A stretch of DNA of 46,616 nucleotides from Synergistaceae bacterium (GTDB taxonomy: Bacteria > Synergistota > Synergistia > Synergistales > Aminobacteriaceae). The translations under genes and the position numbers were made by a program. Location of the stretch: NCBI GenBank assembly GCA_009783355.1, contig WRHH01000018.1:1-46616 (forward strand), read 5' to 3'. Of this stretch, positions 42,137 through 46,616 are shown piece by piece. The notes beneath the pieces were generated by a model. It was given only the letters and a program-made list of their open reading frames with translations. It ran no database searches and had not been told where the DNA came from. Numbering within the stretch: the first letter of the stretch is position 1; every line of letters starts with the position of its first letter.

Positions 42137-42952
42137 TTACCGTATCATGGGCGGAAGGTCGCCCGGTCGAGATTCTTCCAGCGCCGGCATTTGTTCAACT
42201 AACATACGAAGTCCGCTTTGTTCTGTGTATGTGAACGTGTATTTTGTTTCAACAATTATGTAGGTGTTTTCGTCGCGTAAAGGCGTATCTCCATCTTCAG
42301 TGTATTCCATCATAGCGAATACGACTCTTTGCCGGACGTCAGGCTTCATCGTCGGGGTAAAAACGCTTAAGAGCCCCATAGAATATGTTATGAACTCTTT
42401 TTCGTTGCCTCTCTCCGCTGAAACGGAGACGGATGTAACGGCAGAGCGTCCTTTGGGCGAAACAATGGACACGCCGATATTGTCATTTATCCCGCGATAA
42501 ACATCCTCCGACTCTCCGGATTCGAGAACAAGCTCATCAATGCTCAATAATCGGGCGCCTTCGTCTTTCAAGAAGGAATTGAATTTGACCACAATGTCTG
42601 TTGAAGAAAATTCTGTTCCATCAGTATTATTCTTTAGCGTCTCAACCTGAACACTTTCTGGAGATTCCTCAGCAATTCCGGCTCGTGCAGAGTCCTTTTC
42701 GCCTATATCCATTGACGGCTCCGTTTGAATTATTTCCGGAGAATCATCAGTGACGGGCGACTTAGCGCGCTCTTGAAAGCGCGTAAATATAACCAGTGCG
42801 ATTACTATTATCGCAATGGCGGCTATGCCCAAGATTTTCGCGCCAGTAATTCGAGCGCTATTTTTTATGGGAATTACAAAACCGCATTTGGAACATTTTT
42901 TTGCTTTGCCGGATAACTTTTTCTTGCATGAGGGGCATAATTGCTTCTTCAT
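42137..42952 (-). CDS. Zinc-ribbon membrane protein
   Basis: A 271-residue protein. Residues 1-30 form a double-CxxC zinc ribbon (MKKQLCPSCKKKLSGKAKKC, SKCGFVIPI), followed by one membrane helix (GILGIAAIAIIVIALVIF-like, about 36-56) and an extracytoplasmic region of 210 residues not matched to a family (PVTSVSVSAERGNEKEFITY). ATG 42952 is chosen because AGGTGA precedes it; an upstream ATG at 43036 has no binding site. It is placed between the C69 and M6 peptidase genes on the same strand. Function unknown. Confidence 0.75.
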   Translation of the reverse strand: MKKQLCPSCKKKLSGKAKKCSKCGFVIPIKNSARITGAKILGIAAIAIIVIALVIFTRFQERAKSPVTDDSPEIIQTEPSMDIGEKDSARAGIAEESPESVQVETLKNNTDGTEFSSTDIVVKFNSFLKDEGARLLSIDELVLESGESEDVYRGINDNIGVSIVSPKGRSAVTSVSVSAERGNEKEFITYSMGLLSVFTPTMKPDVRQRVVFAMMEYTEDGDTPLRDENTYIIVETKYTFTYTEQSGLRMLVEQMPALEESRPGDLPPMIR

Positions 42953-43036
42953 GTTGCTGTCACCTGATCCTTTGTGATTATTGTAGCAGATATTTTGAAT
43001 AATTATATTGTACATCAGTTCCATATTTTTGTCCAT

Positions 43037-43352
43037 TTGAGATCAATAGAATGCTGTAATATGTTAGCATTACAGCATTATCACTTTATATTTGCAATAG
43101 AAACAAAATTTCCGAGTTGTTGATATACATTGTTCATATACCGGTTACCGATTTAAACATTGAAAAGTTTAGAGGCAAGATAATTCTCCAAAAGGTGAAT
43201 TATCTTGCCTCTATTTTATTGTTTTAGCATGAACTCGCTAATAGCCGGAAATATTATCACAAATCCGGATGAAACTTTGAGCCCGTCAGCGCCGTCATCT
43301 TCCTGTCGTTCATTTATGACGAAGCAGAGGGCTCTTGAAATTAAACTCTACG
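43037..43352. other. Intergenic region with a strong hairpin
   Basis: 316 bases without a gene between the M6 peptidase stop and the zinc-ribbon gene. It contains the 17-bp perfect hairpin at 43170-43213 (separate entry) and begins next to one copy of a 20-bp repeat at 43018-43037 that recurs at 45950-45969. Confidence 0.6.
43170..43213. terminator. Perfect 17-bp hairpin, probable bidirectional terminator
   Basis: Arms TAGAGGCAAGATAATTC (43170-43186) and its exact complement (43197-43213) around a 10-base loop, with TTTTATTGTTTT after it on plus and AACTTTTC after it on minus. It lies beyond the M6 gene end. The hairpin at 24808-24851 shares the arm AGAGGCAAGA and a CTCCAAA loop, so it may belong to a dispersed hairpin family. 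Confidence 0.65.
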
Positions 43353-45758
43353 CTATCCTTTTCTTCTTATAAACGGACACAGCGCAAGCAAAACAAGCAC
43401 TACATATCCGACGTTGCATCCGCCGCCGCTCCTCTTTATTATTTTTTCGACTTCCTCTTCTTCCACTTCAACTAAGAAGAGAACAGCGCCGGCTTCGCCG
43501 TCCTTTTTGCCGTCGAAAATAACCAATACTTGGGTTCCATCGGGCAATGTAACCAGCTTAACGCCGTAAATCGGGTTATCTTGCTGATAAAGGACGCCGT
43601 CGTAATCTTCGACTCGATTGTCAACAACAAGCGTGGTCACCTTTACTTTTCCGCCTCCCACGACTGGGGAAAGCTGCGGCAGGTCGGAAGTCAGGTTGAT
43701 GCTTTCTCCGCTCGCGAACAGAACGATCAGGTCAAAGTCGCCATCCGGCAGAGGGAAATATACATCCGTCAGGAACCCGTCGCCCGCTTTGACCGACGCA
43801 TGATATTCAGCTCCGTCAATCGCTGTGAAGTCGTCGCTGAGAATACCCGCGTAATATGGGTCGTCTTTCACGCCAAGCGCCGCCAAATGGTCCTGATACG
43901 CCGCGTCCGGGTCAGGAACGGAAACGCCAATTCCCAATTCATTTGCAAGGGAATCCACATCTCCAGCTGCAATTGCCGACTTCCCTAATAATTGTTCCGT
44001 CGGGGTCGGCGCCGGTTGGGCGGTAGTTATTTTAAACGTAACCGTGTGATTGTCCTCGTGATACGTTATTTCACTTAAGTGCCAGTTCGCGCTCTCGCCG
44101 AAGTTAGTTATCTGCCTGTTCGGATCTTGTGCGGCGTCAATGAGCGGATTCGTGTTCAGACCCATCGGATTCGAGAAATACAGCCTGTTGCTCGGGTCGG
44201 TGTTTCTTCCGAAATCTTTCGCCCGCACGCCAAAGAGATCGCCTGGATCTGCAACGTTGTACTTACCCGAGTCGCCTGAGCGGTCGTAAATTCTCCTGAC
44301 AAGGAGATCCTGCGTTCCGCCGTGCGCTTCCTTGACGACATACGGGCGGTTAAGAGAGTAAGGATTTGATGAACCTGTACCGTCCGTGAAGCCTTGATCC
44401 AAATGCATTATCAACAGTCCGCCCTTTATATTTTTGTCGGCCGGGCGTGAGAATCTGCGTCCCCACTGGAAGGGTCCCATATCGTAGTCGAGGTCTGCAC
44501 GGGCCTGCAGGAGGAAATATTGATTCGGCACATGCGTGTTGATCCGATAGAGATCCCACCCGCGCTGCACTGTTATTGTCTTGCCTTCGTACTCGGGCAA
44601 CACGTCGCCGCTTGCGTCCGTGAGGACGGTCGGGGTAAGTCCGGCTCTGTTAATAAGGTTAAACGCGTCGAGAAGCCCCGGTCGGAAATTGAGCGGCTCC
44701 GCTCCGGTTTTTGGGTTGTAATATTTCTTAAAAAATTCGCTTGTCGGCTCGGTCTCGTTTGTGTAGAAAATGTACCCGCCCATCGACATTATTGACCAGA
44801 TTCCCATAGCGGGCCTCATCGGGTACGGAATTTCCACAAATTCGTTGGTCACGTTGTCAATGGCGTTTTGGACGCGATAGTACCCCGCAATATCATACGT
44901 GTCCGAGAAGCTGAACGCGCTGTGCCCCATTTCGTGGGCGTAAACGCCGAAACCTCTCGGGCCGTAAAAATGATCGTCGCTCGGGCTTGTCGCCGCTGCA
45001 TTTGTAATAAACGCGCTTATTCTGAGACCTTTGTTTGCCACATCAAGGCTTGGATTCACTAAGCTTTTTGCGTCAGCGGGCGTTCTGTAAAGGGTGATGT
45101 TTGCGTTTCGTGTGCCGCCGCTGTTCGCCCAGATGCTCGGCGCGCCGACAGTGCCGTGGATATTTGGAGTGTGCCAAACGTACATCTGGTCAGTTGACGT
45201 GGCATATCCGCTGAAAACGATGCCAATAGCCATGTTGGCCGTCGTAAGTTGAGCATATTCCTGTCCGCCGGATGTGTAAATAGCGTCGGCAAACTCGTAG
45301 AAATTAAACTTTTCAGCCGCTTTAGGCAGGACGACGTTGTTGAGGAAGTTGTTCCACGCCGCAGTTCCCCTTGTAGGGTGAGTGGTGTTTGAGTAAATGT
45401 CCCATGAAATTGCGTATTCGTCGGGGACAACGACTTCAATTATCGGGCCCCTTCCTAAGCTGTCGATAGCCTCAACCAACTGAAGTTTATCATTTGTTGC
45501 CTTACGGTAGAAATCCGCGATGCTGGGGAAGACGGGGTTTTCTTTTGTGCCGCCGTCGCCCAGATATACGAATTCATAAATGTCTTCTTTAGTTATTGGC
45601 TTATGTTCTGTCGAGAGGAAGTTCTTATTTGGCGTTTCAAAAGTGATGTAGATGAGCGCGGATTTTTTAATTATCGGGTTGTCTGCCGCCAATGAAGCGC
45701 TGGCACACATAAGGAGCGCAATTAACAACGTAAAACATAATATTCTTTTTTTATTCAT
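43353..45758 (-). CDS. Secreted M6-type metalloprotease with Synergist-CTERM tail
   Basis: An 801-residue exported protease. The signal peptide is MNKKRILCFTLLIALLMCAS...LA. The zinc motif is HEMGH followed by SAFSFSD (YAHEMGHSAFSFSDTYD, about residue 276), i.e. HExxHxxxxxxD as in the M6 immune-inhibitor-A family. IWSIMSMGGY supplies the family's Met turn. The C-terminal half has beta-domain character. The tail GGGCNVGYVVLVLLALCPFI followed by RRKG is a Synergist-CTERM pattern. With the M14 and C69 enzymes it forms a set able to break down proteins outside the cell. Confidence 0.88.
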   Translation of the reverse strand: MNKKRILCFTLLIALLMCASASLAADNPIIKKSALIYITFETPNKNFLSTEHKPITKEDIYEFVYLGDGGTKENPVFPSIADFYRKATNDKLQLVEAIDSLGRGPIIEVVVPDEYAISWDIYSNTTHPTRGTAAWNNFLNNVVLPKAAEKFNFYEFADAIYTSGGQEYAQLTTANMAIGIVFSGYATSTDQMYVWHTPNIHGTVGAPSIWANSGGTRNANITLYRTPADAKSLVNPSLDVANKGLRISAFITNAAATSPSDDHFYGPRGFGVYAHEMGHSAFSFSDTYDIAGYYRVQNAIDNVTNEFVEIPYPMRPAMGIWSIMSMGGYIFYTNETEPTSEFFKKYYNPKTGAEPLNFRPGLLDAFNLINRAGLTPTVLTDASGDVLPEYEGKTITVQRGWDLYRINTHVPNQYFLLQARADLDYDMGPFQWGRRFSRPADKNIKGGLLIMHLDQGFTDGTGSSNPYSLNRPYVVKEAHGGTQDLLVRRIYDRSGDSGKYNVADPGDLFGVRAKDFGRNTDPSNRLYFSNPMGLNTNPLIDAAQDPNRQITNFGESANWHLSEITYHEDNHTVTFKITTAQPAPTPTEQLLGKSAIAAGDVDSLANELGIGVSVPDPDAAYQDHLAALGVKDDPYYAGILSDDFTAIDGAEYHASVKAGDGFLTDVYFPLPDGDFDLIVLFASGESINLTSDLPQLSPVVGGGKVKVTTLVVDNRVEDYDGVLYQQDNPIYGVKLVTLPDGTQVLVIFDGKKDGEAGAVLFLVEVEEEEVEKIIKRSGGGCNVGYVVLVLLALCPFIRRKG

Positions 45759-45996
45759 AGTCTCTCTTTGTCCTTTCTATAATTCTTAATCTTCAAACGT
45801 TGATTCTACCAAGTAACAACACATAATCCAAGTTAAATAGCCGTCTGCTATCACCTCTCAATTATTATCAACCATAGAGCGCGTCAAAACGTTTGGGGTT
45901 TTAGATGTTTACTCTTGAAGCGCATCTGTAACAATTATTTTATCACATCGTTCCATATTTTTGTCCATTGTGCATTGTGCATTGCTTTTGTGCTGT

Positions 45997-46169
45997 ATAA
46001 TTACGGCAAGAATGTGGAAGTACTGGAAAAGAACGCGGATCTCAGAGGCTATTCCATATTTGTAGCGAAAGTCTACGAGGGTCTCAATGAAGGAAAGAAG
46101 TTGGCTGATGCAATTCGTACCGCAGTGGAAGAATGCCTTAAGGAAGGAATATTAGCCGGATCAACATAA
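45997..46169 (+). pseudogene. Fragment of an Rpn-type PD-(D/E)XK transposase-like nuclease
   Basis: A reading frame of about 57 codons (YNYGKNVEVLEKNADLRGYS then IFVAKVYEGLNEGKKLADAI and VEECLKEGILAG) corresponds to the middle-to-late part of Rpn/PDDEXK_2 recombination-promoting nuclease proteins. The N-terminal nuclease part and the C-terminal repeat region are missing, so it is a remnant. Its stop is followed by a hairpin at 46173-46217. Confidence 0.65.
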
Positions 46170-46172
46170 TAA

Positions 46173-46217
46173 AAGCGGTTTCGCATCTCAGATGAATTTG
46201 ATGCGAAGTCGCTTTAA
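46173..46217. terminator. Hairpin between the Rpn fragment and the Rpn gene
   Basis: AAAGCGGTTTCGCATC and GATGCGAAGTCGCTTT pair over 16 positions with two mismatches around a 12-base loop. It is flanked by an A-run and lies between the plus-strand fragment and the minus-strand Rpn gene end, so it may end both transcripts. Confidence 0.6.
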
Positions 46218-46256
46218 AAATCTGTATTTAACCTCGAAAATTTGGAACGAAAATTA

Positions 46257-46616
46257 TTAACTATTATTACAGCCCCGTAAGGTTTCAACTTCAACGCGGG
46301 TCAATCCGGTATCTTCCATAATCTCATCAATCGGCTTGTTTCGCTTCAGCATATTACAAGCTATGGCTAATATGCCTTCAGTTCTGCCTTCAGTTCTACC
46401 TTCAGTTCTGCCTTCGGCTCTACCTTCAGCTCTACCTTCAGCTTTGCCTTCAGCTCTGCCTTCAGCTCTGCCTTCCGCTCTACCTTCGGCTCTACCTTCC
46501 GCTCTACCTTTCGCTTCACCTTTTATTTCAGCATGGTATAACGCCTGCGCTTCGTCATGGCGGGCCTTTGCTCGTAAACGCTCCAATTCGCGGAACTCCG
46601 ATGAAGCAGTGACGCT
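46257..46616 (-). CDS. Rpn-type nuclease C-terminal part (partial, runs off the right edge)
   Basis: The frame is open to the window end. It reads ASSEFRELERLRAKARHDEA, then QALYHAEIKGEAKGRAEGRA, then about ten EGRA/EGRT/EGKA four-residue repeats, and closes with a small helix-turn-helix-like end (IDEIMEDTGLTRVEVETLRG). This layout is typical of the C-terminus of Rpn/PDDEXK_2 transposase-like nucleases. The repeats are 12-bp units in DNA and prone to copy change. The N-terminal nuclease domain lies outside the window. Confidence 0.8.
   Translation of the reverse strand, partial: SVTASSEFRELERLRAKARHDEAQALYHAEIKGEAKGRAEGRAEGRAEGRAEGRAEGKAEGRAEGRAEGRTEGRTEGRTEGILAIACNMLKRNKPIDEIMEDTGLTRVEVETLRGCNNS

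Noticed and set aside
1-46616. tRNA or rRNA genes
   Set aside because: No T-loop/acceptor pattern or rRNA segment was found on either strand by eye.

Overview
The window looks like a chromosomal segment of a Gram-negative anaerobe of the Synergistota (Synergistes/Cloacibacillus-like). The strongest clue is that three secreted peptidases (M14, C69 and M6 types, 36.7-45.8 kb) end in a short tail made of a Gly-Cys motif, a hydrophobic stretch and a basic end, which matches the Synergist-CTERM sorting signal. An intact selenium-metabolism cluster, secreted peptidases and an amino-acid-metabolism-like protein fit an amino-acid-fermenting life style. This assignment is inferred from sequence reading only; no database search was possible.

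Layout. 0-12 kb: housekeeping genes, all on the minus strand. In transcription order they are infC-rpmI-rplT (promoter, attenuator hairpin and an AUU start codon for infC; terminator after rplT), a coiled-coil protein-zapA-cvpA-SYLF protein, mnmG-lipase-like protein-DUF721/DciA-like protein, then (after an array of eleven 25-bp tandem repeats) efp-zinc-ribbon protein-Asp23-membrane protein-nusB-xseA. A transposase fragment sits at the left edge. 12-15.7 kb: a divergent selenium cluster (YedE, YedF/TusA-like and DUF3343 on minus; class V aminotransferase and LysR regulator on plus).

15.7-24.6 kb: a defence island on the minus strand: a remnant of a restriction endonuclease gene, an AlbA/Schlafen-type ATPase-like protein, a beta-class DNA adenine methyltransferase whose specificity region is strikingly AT-rich, and a RelE-like/SF1 helicase fusion. 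An AbiE toxin-antitoxin pair is placed exactly between two copies of a 92-bp direct repeat, one copy being the 3' end of the helicase gene and the other forming the tail of the LysR gene. 24.6-25.05 kb is non-coding but dense in nested inverted repeats and is the best candidate for an undescribed structured RNA.

25.07-34.1 kb: a ten-gene minus-strand operon, rsmB-PASTA protein-rpe-rodZ-like-rimO-pgpA-cinA-recA-PQ-loop-like protein-exonuclease. It keeps the rsmB...rpe neighbourhood known from PrkC kinase loci, but only an extracytoplasmic PASTA protein remains there. 34.2-36.6 kb (plus strand): an ArgZ/AgrE-like protein and a beta-helix surface protein. 36.7-45.8 kb: the secreted peptidase cluster and a zinc-ribbon membrane protein. 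45.9-46.6 kb: a fragment and an edge-truncated copy of Rpn-type transposase-like nucleases.

Several non-coding palindromic elements (8264-8433, 24707-24946, 39467-39592, 43170-43213) look like small mobile or structured elements. No tRNA, rRNA or CRISPR array was seen.
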